Below are positions 10,322 to 21,412 of a DNA stretch of 64,000 bases, piece by piece. A model generated the notes under the pieces. The model was not told the DNA's origin and did not search any database. It saw nothing but the letters and a program-made list of their open reading frames with translations. The translations under genes were made by a program, and so were the position numbers. The stretch comes from Lycorma delicatula. Its lineage: Eukaryota; Arthropoda; Insecta; Hemiptera; Fulgoridae. Location: assembly GCF_047948215.1 (NCBI RefSeq), contig NC_134465.1:43809946-43873945 (forward strand), read 5' to 3'. How positions within the stretch are numbered: position 1 is the stretch's first letter; every line of letters starts with the position of its first letter.

Positions 10322-11365
10322 CTAGCTGCCCTGCCCCGCTTCGCTGTGACGTTTATCAATCGATCGTTTCTTCGATCGAGAACAATATCTCTAGGTTGGA
10401 ACTGATCTCTGACTATGACAATTGCTACTTCGTCTATAGTTGGAGCATTATACCTCCGGATATGTTCTCCAGCGGGCGTTTTTTCTGCGTAAATGACAAT
10501 CTTGTGGGTATCTGATGGCATCATATCGATTGCCGTTTTGAACAAACGCACCAAATTGTTCTTTTAGTAAAGGAGCCTATGTAGCTGCGAAATAATAGAT
10601 CTTCTTAGCGAGGCATGTATTCCACAACGTGCATCGACTTCATCTCTATCATCACCAATGAAGTACATTTGAAGGAATTTACGGTCACTATCTGTGAACG
10701 GGAGCAGGGAGCCGGCTTTGTGATATATTTGCCCTTTGATTTTAAAAGTTGGCATGAATTGAGTAGTCACGATTTCCGCACCAAATGACGTCATTTGGAA
10801 GCAGGAATTATATTTCCCGATGTTCGATAGAAAATGCTTCGATTCAGCGGTAGATCCAGCAAGTAGAGTTTTCAATGGCTCTGGTGGTGCATCAAGTTGA
10901 GGCAATTTGATTTTTCTACCAGGGCAACACATCCCTTTCGTTTCATTATTAAACTTTAGACCCTGGCAGTAGGTACAGACATGACTCATCTGGCCGATGA
11001 CAACATGCCGACTTTAACTATAATCAACAGCTGGATTGTACCGGAACGCAAGACGATTGTATTGCAGATTCAGATCAGTTCTTCTTTGGATTCGTGTTTC
11101 AGCTATCCTCACCCTGTCGCGTTGATTCCGTTGAAAACGAACCAAATCTGTTGCTGCAGAACGTGACTGACGTGCTCGCAATCGTGCATCCTCAAGCCTG
11201 GCTGCTCGTCTTTCTGCTGGTTCCGCGTTACGTATCTAGATGGTGCTTAGTCTGTTTCCTCTCTCGTACGGATGCCCGCTCTTCCTCGGTCATATTCGAA
11301 AGCCGTCTTCTTGATCCTTCTGTGCGGCGAGTGCGACGGCCCAAATTCTATTTTCTGCGAGGCAT
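10322..11365 (-). pseudogene. Helitron Rep/helicase, N-terminal part only, broken
   Basis: The full protein would be a rolling-circle replication initiator fused to a Pif1-like helicase. A Met at 11365-11363 starts MPRRK, followed by a stop at codon 6. Next come the arginine- and glutamate-rich coiled region (NMTEEERASVRERK, then RRAARLEDARLRARQSRS in another frame), then MSHVCTYCQGLKFNNETKG at 10989 with the conserved Cys-x2-Cys. The block ESKHFLSNIGKYNSCFQMTS and KIKGQIYHKAGSLLPF follow. A frame change near 10560 leads to FKTAIDMMPSDTHKIVIYAE and the PAGEHIRRYNAPTIDEVAIV block. Translation then runs into unrelated residues at the Helitron 3' end. The HUH nuclease motif and helicase motifs are absent. 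Confidence 0.88.
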
Positions 11366-12009
11366 TATTTCGGTTTTCACTGGAATAGAAGGAAGTGATA
11401 AGATTATAATCTCGTATAGCTCTCACAGCTCTAGGTAGAAAACCATGACAGAAAAGACAAAAAGTTTAATAACGAAAATTTTCATTTTGAAAAGGCCATA
11501 AAAATGTATTTAAACTTTTTTTCCCCTATCTCTCATGGTTCTCATAGCTGCAGCTCGACAACAATTAGACACAGGGCGGGCAGTATTGAAAAGTGGCTAA
11601 AAATTAATAATATTAAAAAATACATAAATTTAAATAAATAAGTAAAATATTAGTTAAATAAAATAGTTAAATAATAATTATAAAAAATTAATATTTTTTA
11701 AAACCATCTCTCATATAAAACATAACCTCTGCTTACGATTTGGTGAAAGGCGCAGCTCAATCACGACACGATCACACAAAAGTACCTCGATTAAAGTGAA
11801 TATTTAATTCAGACAAAAGTGAATATTTAACCTAACAAAGGATTTTTTGGTCATTATGTAGTGATATTATTTTCTGTGTGTTTGGTTATTTCGACTTTTT
11901 TTGTTTGCGTAGTCTTAAGTCTATCTGAGCTATAAGAAAATTGGGTGTTTTAATTTATTTATTGTAAGTCATCCTTCTTGGTGGCTTTTCTTTTTATTTT
12001 GGTGTTTTT

Positions 12010-12500
12010 TTTTGTTTTTTTAATAAAATACAGATGTTTTAGCTGTTAAATATAATTCAAAGAAATTTGTTACTTAATCAGTTGTGATTTTGTTTACATT
12101 GGCAACGGCCATACAGGCTCTTTGTGATTGGTCGTTGTGTTTGACAGCGGCCATCTTGCATTGATCTGATTGGTTTTCCTTTGTTTACATTTTCATCTGA
12201 TTTATTAGCCTCTTATTTATTAAAAAACTGTACAAATTAAAAATAGATAGATTGATTTATTAAAAATAGATGAAAACAATCTTTGATGCGGGTTATATAT
12301 CGTGCTAAATTTTTTTTATCGTTTTTTTAAAAAATAAAATACAGATGTTTTAGCTGTTTAATATAATTCAAAGAAATTTGGTCGTTGTGTTTGACAGCGG
12401 CCATCTTGCATTGATCTGATAAGTTTTCCTTTGTTTACATTTCCAAATTAAAAATGTAGATGAAAATAATCTTTGATGCGGGTTATATATCGTGCTAAAA
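12010..12500. repeat. Tandem duplication inside the Helitron
   Basis: Two diverged units share AAAATACAGATGTTTTAGCTG, then TTGACAGCGGCCATCTTGCA and ATCTTTGATGCGGGTTATAT. The upper unit is about 12018-12317 and the lower about 12338-12500. The lower lacks roughly 100 bp present in the upper. Both are in the same orientation. Confidence 0.85.
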
Positions 12501-12579
12501 TTTGAGCTCAATCGGTGCAGAACATTTTAAGTTTTTGAAGCCGTACACAAAACGAACTTAACATTTTTATATATATAGA

Positions 12580-13088
12580 TTATTGTTTCGTTCCACGTCG
12601 AGCCATCCGGTGCTGCGATATAGTGGGTGCTAGCGCTCACCGGAGAGTTCCGCTCGTACTAGCATTCCGCGCTTGAATCTGATCCAAAGCGGTCGCGTCA
12701 TACTCTTAGTCCGGATGGACTCCATTCTTTGTTCGGATGAACGTTAGCTTTAATGTTTTATTTAATTTTATATTTTTTATTTTTATATGTCGAATTATAC
12801 GTTATGTTTCAATTCATTTCATAGACTGTCAAGACGAAAATTCATTAAACCATTATTCAACAAGCAACAAGGCGTTGTCTTCATTCATAACCTATGAATA
12901 TAAAGTCCAACCTCGCTCTAAAGTCTACCAATTATTATTGAAAGTTTTATATACTAAAAATATAAAAAAATCGCTATTTTCAAACTTTCATCGGCTCCCC
13001 CAGCTCCAATATTGTCTCAAGACAATATTGTCTTTTTTGTGTCGCTTGCACTAATATTATGCTTAGGAAGACAATAAAAAAATTCTGT
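12580..13088. other. GC-richer patch then AT-rich DNA; palindrome at 13007-13030
   Basis: 12595-12730 is clearly GC- and CpG-richer than its surroundings but shows no coding frame. CAATATTGTCT at 13007-13017 is repeated inverted at 13020-13030 with a 2-nt spacer. A frame at 12737-13054 is low in complexity and unconvincing. Confidence 0.4.
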
Positions 13089-13860
13089 TAATAATATGCA
13101 ATCCTACCCTATTAAACGGCACTCTTATATGTATGTGCGTTTGTCCCTCTAATCTTAGCACCGGAATGTACCGATCAGTAGCGGAAAATCCCGATTCGTT
13201 AGTACATTTCTCGTGGTGGTCAGGTGTATACCTGATATATTATTATATATCGATATACCCTATATATACCGATATAAACACATCTCAAAGTTTTGAGAAA
13301 ATTTTGTACTTTTTAATCGATCGGAATTTTCGAACGAAAATAAAAAATATCTCGAAAACGGTCGGTCCTAACGCTCTCAAACATTTTTTCGACCCCCCTC
13401 CGGTATTCCCATCCGTTCCCAGTGATATTCATCGGATGATAATATTTTCAAGTACTCCCGGGTTCCCATTCGGAAATTGGGGAGAATGTGCGATGGGATG
13501 ACACCGTAATATCTCGGCAACCGCGCATCCGATATTCATGATTCAAACGGCGTATGTATCAACAAGTCGAGCGCCAACTGATTAACACATCGGCTACACT
13601 GTTGATCGACCGGATCTCGGTTATCCGGAAACTAAACTGTTTAGCCCTATATTTTGATCGTACTCGCTCACCGTAAAACGTATCGATCCGATCATTCGCG
13701 AAATAAGCTCAAACCTGTGCGCTAGCGCAGATATAATGTATAAACTTATGAACACTAAAATGTAAAAAATAATTTTAGGGCGGTTTCTCAGAATGGATTT
13801 GACAACAAGCTTTGATGTTAATATGCAATCAGGCCTGTACTTCACAGTGAAATTACTCCA
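13089..13860 (+). repeat. Family A repeat, copy 2 (opposite orientation)
   Basis: This is the inverted equivalent of 47060-47765: both share the block with TAGCACCGGAATGT / CGGAAAATCCCGATTCG, the CCGTAATATCTCGGCAACCG block, and the block with CCGGATCTCGGTTATCCGG. It contains CpG-rich stretches but no long frame. No terminal CTAG hairpin was found here, so the copy is probably partial. Assignment to the Helitrons rests on copies 1 and 3. Confidence 0.7.
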
Positions 13861-14233
13861 GTTTCTGAGCCGCCATGTGAATGTATGTTTCGAAAGCAGC
13901 GATTAAGAATCAAGCAGTACTGAAGAAGACAACAAAGATTTTGATTTTTAATTATCTTCCAATAAATCACATGTTATATCACACGGTGAATGGATATTTC
14001 CATTGAAATTACATATCAACAAGGAAGTAAAAATAACAATTTTTACTTTATCAAACTAGGCTACTGAACTATTTTCATATAACTTAGAACAATACTTTGG
14101 CTAAGAAAGGACCTATTATGCTTCTGTTGCAGTTTTTATTAATTGCAGAACCGTCTGAAAAATCTTCCTTCAATCTGCGAAAAAATGTTCTTTTACGGGA
14201 AAAGTATTATTTTGTTTATAAATTTTCAAATAA
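13861..14233. other. No gene recognised
   Basis: Unique-looking AT-rich sequence. Confidence 0.4.
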
Positions 14234-14295
<62 letters not shown>

Positions 14296-14691
14296 GAATG
14301 TTTGTCTGTCTGTTATGCCTTTCTAAATCGTTCATCCGATAGCGATGAAACTTTGGTGAGTTGTTGTACGCCCGCCCGCGAAGGTTCTGGATTAGTATAG
14401 ATCCGCTAGGTGGCGCTGAGGTTGAGATATTTCGAAAAATTGTATTTATGGTCCGATTTGGCTCATATTCAGATTATATGTTACTTACGTGAAAATAAAT
14501 ATTTTTTGAGAAAAATGGAAAAGAGAAATAGGGAGAAAGGGAAGAAAAGAAGAAGGGAAAAGGGAAAGGTTAAATTTTTGCGAAGTTCCATATGTTCAGT
14601 TTTTATAATGTTTTATCAAAATTTTATTTGTGTTCATTTAATCTACATATATTCAAATCTAACAATGGCGAAGCATTGCCGCGTCAACTAG
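14234..14691 (+). mobile_element. Short nonautonomous Helitron, plus strand
   Basis: Begins TCTATATATAT and ends GCGAAGCATTGCCGCGTCAACTAG without the last T, in an A/T target (A 14233, T 14692). A GC-rich stem-loop precedes CTAG by about ten bases. The 5' TA run has expanded into a 58-bp microsatellite. The inner sequence GTTCATCCGATAGCGATGAA is of the kind typical of such elements. No protein is encoded; frames across the microsatellite are artefacts. Confidence 0.85.
14236..14293. repeat. (TA)n microsatellite in a Helitron 5' end
   Basis: Nearly 29 TA units expanded from the TCTATATATA Helitron start. Confidence 0.95.
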
Positions 14692-15900
14692 TATATATTA
14701 AAAACAAGCAACAAAAAACTCGCTTTATATAATAATATGTATATAAATATATGCTTAAAATAATTTTCAATAGCCCCTTTTGAATTAAGAAATATTAAAT
14801 TTGAAAATATTCTGAATTCAAAAGGGGAAGTAATTTTTTATATTTAATATATTTATCTTTATTTTTATGGATATAGTAAAACGATAACTAGAGTCGTCCC
14901 TGTGCGCGCATCACGCTAAAACTACCGCACTTGATTTTTTTGTAAGTTTATAACTTACAGGCTTGTTATCTAATAAGAGTTAAGACATTGAAGACATTCG
15001 TTAAATAAAAAAAGATTAATTCAAGTAATAATTCTGTTACCATGGTAACAGAAATGGAATGACATAAAATAATTAGTATTGTTTTATTTAAGGAATATCT
15101 CTAAAATATTTTATTATTATTTTTGTAATTAACTTAAATTGGAACATTAGCAAACTTTTAAAGGTTTTAATAATTAATTTAGCTTTTCAAAAGTTAAAAA
15201 AAAAATAAGCCTTCAAGAAAAAGAAATAACTTTTCTTATTATTCAGTTTGCTAAATTAATGAGAGTATCTCGGTACTCTGAAACAGCTGAAGTGCGTAAT
15301 TCTTGGTTAGCTGTTGACTGAGATCGCTACGCCCAGACTCGAGCTGTAGCCTCGATCACAGCAGGAGCGCATCAGAGGTTTTAAGTCAAAAATGAGGGTA
15401 ACATTGGAGAAAAGAGAATTTTTCACTCTTTAATTGTAATCTATTAGTATTATTCTCAAAACCATGAGGATAACGAACATGGCGGGAGTCCAGGAGAGCG
15501 GAGCACTCTAGCATGCCAATCAGGAGTCGCTTCGCTCGTCGTGAACGGCTAGTTATTTCATATGTTTGTATTAAATAATTAATATGGACATTTAATCAAA
15601 TAATGATGTGATCTATCAAATATATTGTTAAGTAACGTTCAGAATAAATGATGATATTTTTTTATTTAAGATTTCTGTTAAGAATTTGCAGAAGAATCTA
15701 TCTATGCGCAATACGAAATTAATCTGATTCTGATGAACTTAAAATATACGAACTATACAACTAAAAAAAGTGAAATTAACGAATTTGGAGAAAAAAGTAC
15801 AACCGTACTAAAAAGTAAATCATAATAAATATTCACTTAATCTTTAAATTTGATTTTATTTTTTAAATCAGTGGTAATCGGTAAATAATTTATTTTTTTT
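14692..15900. other. Noncoding; two possible Helitron ends
   Basis: At 15505-15552 the plus strand reads GGAGTCGCTTCGCTCGTCGT and then GAACGGCTAG followed by T, similar to the 3' ends at 14691 and 34921. At 14890-14893 the minus strand has GCGCGCACAGGGACGACT just before CTAG and T. Neither has a matching 5' TC end, so both are tentative. The rest shows nothing. Confidence 0.35.
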
Positions 15901-16712
15901 TACTTTCCGGTCTAGCTAGCGTTCTATAACAGAGCTATAACTCTAGAAGGAAAATATTATAATCAATCCAATTTGGGCGTACGCGGTTTTCACCGGATCA
16001 TGCCGTTTTGACATCTTAGTAATAAAAAAATAAAAACTGGATTGAAATTTTCCTGATATTAATGTTCATGTGTGTGTGTGTTTCCGGCGTTGGTCAATAA
16101 ATCACCTTATATCTCCAGAACTACTGGACCGATTTTGACCAAACATAGATTAATTCGATATATTGATGCCGTTAAATTTTCAACTTAAAAGGCTGTAGAG
16201 CAAGATCACCCTCAGTATCTCATGATTTCGCCTAATTAAAGCCAAATTTTTCTTTAAAACATTTTTAACGATTAAAAACCAATATCTTCAAAAACGAAAT
16301 CAGCAAAATCGCACCTCCACCCCCAAAAAAATGATTTTGTAATTGACCGCTATGTTGTGACGTCAAAGGTGAGAGGTAGAATTAAATAAATGAATAATAT
16401 TTAATTTTATCGAGACTCTGGCCAGGTCTCTAACTCGATCGTCCGACCGACTCGGTACCTGGTGCGTTAAAGCTTTGCGGCTACACCGGACCGGGGACCG
16501 TAAAAATGAAATTTGTTCTATGTAAGTTTTTAAATTACATTAGTTTAATTAATTCCGACCGTCGCCGCTAGTACCGCCACACTCGCGCGTATTAAATACG
16601 GTATGCGCGCGCACTTTAGTTAGAATCATTGAATTAAATAAACGAAAAAAATGGTATATTTAAATTAAGTTTTATATGTAAGCCGTGCATCAGAAACAAC
16701 CCACAGTTGTAG
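15901..16712 (+). repeat. Family C repeat, copy 1, with tRNA-like segment
   Basis: Collinear with 48005-48479 plus 49815-49880 (which a mariner splits) and with the inverted, partial copy at 43790-44215. Shared blocks include TAGAATTAAATAAATGAATA, GCAAAATCGCACC and TACGGTATGCGC. A tRNA-like stretch lies on the minus strand at about 16425-16505. No coding capacity. It may be a SINE with a long body, or a DNA element that captured a tRNA segment. Confidence 0.8.
16425..16505 (-). other. tRNA-like segment of family C (not a functional tRNA)
   Basis: On the minus strand GGTGTAGCCGCAAAG resembles an A-box region and GAGTTAGAGACC a decayed B box. The better-preserved counterpart at 48237-48318 has GAGTTCGATACCC. 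No clean cloverleaf or CCA-adjacent acceptor stem can be drawn. Confidence 0.5.
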
Positions 16713-16849
16713 AAATTTCCCGGAACGCGCGACGGGAAAGTCTTACAACTGTTTTTTTTCAGATTTTTTTAAATATAGAGAGCCGCTTATGGAAATTTGT
16801 ATCAGAATTGAATAATTATAATTTTACTGGTTGTGTTCTTAAAATTCTG

Positions 16850-16851
<2 letters not shown>

Positions 16852-16884
<33 letters not shown>
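16852..16884. repeat. (TTA)n microsatellite
   Basis: Eleven TTA units. Confidence 0.97.
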
Positions 16885-16886
<2 letters not shown>

Positions 16887-17176
16887 GTAATTTATTCAAG
16901 TTTTGTTCGTTTTTTTCAAAGATTAATTAACAAAACGCAATTCATTCTTCTCGCACTCCTTCCTATAGACTAATGTGGTTATCTTTTCTTGTTTTTTTAT
17001 CTTTCCTACATTACTTAAAATTTTATCTGTAAAATAATAAAATCAGTTAAATTTCTTACAATGTTTACCTTATTATTACCTATTACTTATTTGTTTACTT
17101 ATTATTTTACGTTTAACTTTTATGAATGAAAAGAAAAAATAGAGATAACAATTTTTTTCTTTAATGAATTTATAAA

Positions 17177-17209
<33 letters not shown>

Positions 17210-18849
17210 AAATTCAGATATACAAGAAAAATTTTTTAAAAAAAGTGTAAGAAGCTTTAATATCTTTTCATAAATGCCGCATATGTGCGCACGCGGATAA
17301 ACCCAGATGTTTTTGAGTATGCAATAAGAAAGGATATGAATAAAAAAGGATGAAGAAATAAATAGTAAATAAAATAGGAAAAAAAGAATACAACAAAAAG
17401 AGAAAACGAAAAAAAGGATGGATAAATACAACGGATAAGAAATGTAAAATGTATTATGCTTAGTAAGAAATAATAGATAAAAACTAGGAGGTCATGATGT
17501 ATAATCTTACGAGAAAAGGACATCGTAAGATGGATAGACGGTTGTATTGTGTTATTAGCGGGTAGTGGAGATTGTTACAGCAGAGGGATGTTGTTTAAGG
17601 GATGGTAGGAGGTCAGGTTGCGAAGAGATCGCGCGGGCAAAGACCCGACCTTGAATTCTTTCTTCGTTCTTGTTACCTTTTTCTTTCTTAATAGTAGAAG
17701 AATCAATTCTAATAATGCAGGGGGATTTTTGCCATATTTATAAGGTGAGTGAACTTTCGAGGCCAAGAACTCTCCGATGATGGACCTTTTTCTATGGTGG
17801 GGCTGAAAGGTGCATAAAGGTATTAAAAAAGGAAGGCATTTACGTATTTATAAAACTATTCAATACAACATCGCTATATATACATATATTCAAAAAATAA
17901 TCTGGTTTCCGGCTACAACCTTATAAAGAGGAAGTATGTAAAATTATACCTGGGTATATTTCTCAAAATATTACGAAAACTTTTAAGAATATTATATAAA
18001 ATACTAGAAAAAACTTTGTATATAACTTAAAATTTAATTTTTCCCTTAGTGATCATATGCATTTTTTTTTTTTAACTTTACGAGTTTGTTTATTTTTATT
18101 TACGGAAACATAAAACAAAACTGAATTTTTTAAACCAGTAAAAGGTTACAAAATATCGCACTAATAAAATCCTGTTCGAATTAAAATTAAGCGTTTAATT
18201 TTTAAACGCATAGCGAATATGCTGTAACATCTCGTACGCTAATGTTGTAGTAAACTTTTAATATTACTTAAAATGTAAATCGATACAAAAGAACACATTA
18301 AGCTAAAATGCTTATAGCGAATAAGATTTTACAACTACATAATTTATAGATTTTAATGTAACATAAAATTAACTGTTCTATCCAATCATCGTCCGGTGTG
18401 AGTTGTCTGGAATTAGATATACTAAGATCTTTTAATAATTATAGAAACAAATGGTAACAGCGGAAAAACGATTTAATACGATAAACTGAAACTGTGTGAC
18501 GTTCAAGTTGGTACCCCTGAAATAGAAATCGACTATTCTAAAAGAATAATTTTATAATTTTTATAAAATCGACTAAATTTTTAAATGTTAAGACTTTATT
18601 ATATATTGTTTAATAGGAGAGAAAACTATGATATAGTGGCATAACGAACAGCGTATATAAAAAAGCGCTTAAGTCTTTATTAAATTTACAAAATAGTTTA
18701 CAATCTTATCATAATCAGAATTTTAACGTGAACGTCTTTCAAATCACACCGAAACATAGAGTACTAGAACAGAAATTTGTAGGGTAACGAAAAGGTTTAT
18801 ATCGTCCTGCATTAATAACTTCCTAACTATTATTCTCAGAGACGTAAAT
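16885..18849. other. AT-rich DNA without a recognised gene
   Basis: Contains (CT)n/(TA)n near 17175-17210. The frames here are low-complexity hydrophobic or lysine-rich. No shared repeat was identified. Confidence 0.5.
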
Positions 18850-19735
18850 CCGGTGTCATTTTATAATTTATACGGTCAGCTAACCGATACGACTTTGAAG
18901 GAAGTTTGCGGGAAAGGGGCACAGCGCAGACCGGGAAAACTGGCGGTCTCGCTTATTTTCATTAAGTGTAGCTCACAACTTAGACGTGATAACGCGGTGA
19001 TTCGTGCGTTTTTGTTTAGAGTTTGTCGAGATAGATCGATTTAAGTAATAATAAGTGTATTTTACACATTTTTTATGTGAAAAAATTTAAAGTAAATACG
19101 TAAAAAAGTATAAAAATCAATATATCAGCCTCAGCCCTCACCAAAGCCAGCCGGAAATATAAGTTACGCATATCGTCAGAAAGGAGAGGTTATCGGCAAC
19201 GCACAGGTTCCCCGACGATTTCCGTGGCCGAGCGAGCGACACTGTTTCGGGAGCGTCGCAAAGCTGGCACGGCGCGTTCAGTGAACGAAGCCGACGGCGC
19301 GAGCACACCTACCGCTGCTTATTACGCCTTATTTCTCTTACTTCTCATATTACAGACCAATTTTGAACAAAATTGTCGTCAAATATTAGTCGAAATAAAT
19401 ATTATGTACCATTTAGTAGCTGTATTAAAATTAAATTTAGTACGCAGTCAATGTATAGTTTTTATTTCAATACGATACACTAAAAGTGACTCGCTGACAT
19501 ACAAAACGACCAGTTTATCTGTAGAGTTGGCCAAATGAAGGAACTAAAATTTTCCATTGTAGACTTTCAGTTTTGTTCAAAAAATACTTTGGTGGCTCTC
19601 CTATTTAATTCTTGGTCGGTCTGTAGCTCGGAGGAACTTCATCCAAGGTCTGTAAAGTTTCACGTAAAACCAACAGCCGTGCGCCCCCGACGCAGGCTAA
19701 CCAGATTTTCTTCTTTTTTTAAAAATTATTGATCG
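18850..19735. other. CpG-rich patch of unknown nature
   Basis: Three denser blocks (about 18900-19035, 19190-19320 and 19600-19700) are rich in CG dinucleotides relative to the window. Open frames of 63-104 codons exist at 18853-19044 and 19224-19538 (plus strand), but they have no recognisable motif. It could be a promoter or untranslated first exon of a host gene, or the end of an unrecognised retroelement. There is no positive proof for either. Confidence 0.3.
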
Positions 19736-19983
19736 TTCTTTTTTACTTCCTTGTACGAAGTAAGTAAGTAAGTAAGTAATTATTGTGATATGAAAAAAGT
19801 TCATTTTCAGATTTCAACGGAAATATCCCTTTTGACCACCCTGAATCCATTTTGACTAATTCGGCGTGACGTCTGTACGTACGTATTTATGTATGTATCC
19901 GAGATGCATATGTATCTCGGATACTCAAAAACTATTAGCCGCAGGATGTTGAAATTTTTTATTTAGGACTGTTGTAACAACTA

Positions 19984-21412
19984 ATAGACGGAATACCTGT
20001 AGAATTACTGCGCAGTGCAGGTGAGGAAGCGATTGATAGATTATACAAACTGGTGTGTAATATTTATGAAAATGGGGAATTTCCATCAGACTTCAAAAAA
20101 AGTGTTATAGTTATGATACCAAAGAAAGCAGGGGCAGATAAATGTGAAGAATACAGAACAATTAGCTTAATTAGTCATGCATCAAAAAATCTTAACTAGA
20201 ATTTTATACAGAAGAATTGAGAGGAGAGTGGAAGAAGTGTTAGGAGAAGACCAATTTGGTTTCAGGAAAAGTATAGGGACAAGAGAAGCAATTTTAGGCC
20301 TCAGATTAATAGTAGAAGGAAGATTAAAGAAAAACAAACCCACATACTTGGCGTTTATAGACCTAGAAAAGGCTTTCGATAACGTAGACTGGAATAAAAT
20401 GTTCAGCATTTAAAAAAAATTAGGGTTCAAATACAGAGATAGAAGAACAATTGCTAACATGTACAGGAACCAAACAGCAACAATAACAATTGAAGAACAT
20501 AAGAAAGAAGCCCTAATAAGAAAGGGAGTCCGACAAGGATGTTCCCTATCACCGTTACTTTTTAATCTTTACATGGAACTAGCAGTTAATGATGTTAAAG
20601 AACAATTTAGATTCGGAGTAACAGTACAAGGTGAAAAGATAAAGATGCTACGATTTGCTGATGATATAGTAATTCTAGCCGAGAGTAAACAGGATTTAGA
20701 AGAAACAATGAACGGCATAGATGAAGTCCTACGCAAAAACTATCGCATGAAAATAAACAAGAACAAAACAAAAGTAATGAAATGTAGTAGAAATAACAAA
20801 GATGGACCACTGAATGTGAAAATAGGAGGAGAAAAGATTATGGAGGTAGAAGAATTTTGTTATTTGGGAAGTAAAATTACTAAAGATGGACGAAGCAGGA
20901 GCGATATAAAATGCCGAATAGCACAAGCTAAACGAGCCTTCAGTAAGAAATATAATTTGTTTACATCAAAAATGAATTTAAATGTCAGGAAAAGATTTTT
21001 GAAAGTGTATGTTTGGAGTGTCGCTTTATATGAAAGTGAAACTTGGACAATCGGAGTATCTGAGAAGAAAAGATTAGAAGCTTTTGAAATGGGGTGCTAT
21101 AGGAGAATGTTAAAAATCAGATGGGTGGATAAAGTGACAAATGAAGAGGTATTGCGGCAAATAGATGAAGAAAGTAGCATTTGGAAAAATATAGTTAAAA
21201 GAAGAGACAGACTTATAGGCCACATACTAAGGCATCCTGGAATAGTCGCTTTAATATTGGAAGGACAGGTAGTATGTAAAACAAATTGTTGGGGATGTAG
21301 GATGTAGAGGGTATACTGAAATGAAACGACTAGCACTAGATAGGGAATCTTGGAGAGCTGCATCAAACCAGTCAAATGACTGAAGACAAAAAAAAAAAAA
21401 AAAAAAAAAAAA
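19984..21412 (+). mobile_element. LINE insertion with perfect target-site duplication, copy 2
   Basis: The 10-bp sequence GTAACAACTA flanks the insert (19974-19983 and 21413-21422). Without the insert the family P sequence is continuous and matches its other copies. The LINE starts in the coding region, 5' truncated, and ends in a 26-A tail directly before the duplication. Confidence 0.96.
19985..21385 (+). pseudogene. LINE reverse transcriptase, lightly damaged
   Basis: Collinear with the 547-codon copy at 38934, from DGIPVELLRSAGEEAIDRL on. A frameshift near 20186 (extra A) shifts the fingers. Motif A LAFIDLEKAFDNVDW follows, then an in-frame TAA near 20410 in a T/A run. The frame 20459-21307 is open for 282 codons and holds motif B RQGCSLSP, motif C FADDIVILAE and the C-terminal blocks YESETWTIGVSEKKRLEAF and DRLIGHILRHPG. 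About 30 bases around 21272 are deleted compared with other copies, removing the start of GRPRLEYV. The active-site aspartates are intact but the frame is not. Confidence 0.93.

Larger units (their letters stand above)
10322..12579 (-). mobile_element. Helitron, 2.26 kb, minus strand
   Basis: On the minus strand the element starts TCTATATATATAAAAATG at 12579 and ends GGGGCAGGGCAGCTAG at 10322, the standard insect Helitron termini. It lies between host A (12580) and host T (10321), the usual AT target. It encodes the N-terminal part of the Rep/helicase protein directly abutting the 3' end, so the helicase and most of the Rep domain are lost. The 5' third is noncoding and contains an internal tandem duplication. 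It is a nonautonomous deletion derivative. Confidence 0.88.

Noticed and set aside
11094..11438. 114-codon plus-strand frame
   Set aside because: Antisense shadow of the Helitron Rep/helicase N-terminus on the minus strand.
14097..14400. Open frames running through the (TA)n tract (repeated Ile-Tyr)
   Set aside because: They are translations of a microsatellite within a Helitron and have no protein character outside it.
16425..16505. Functional tRNA gene
   Set aside because: Only A/B-box-like pieces are present, no acceptor stem pairing, and the segment is part of a dispersed repeat.
16685..16930. Frame with a poly-Tyr run
   Set aside because: Translation of (TTA)n; the rest is family C sequence.
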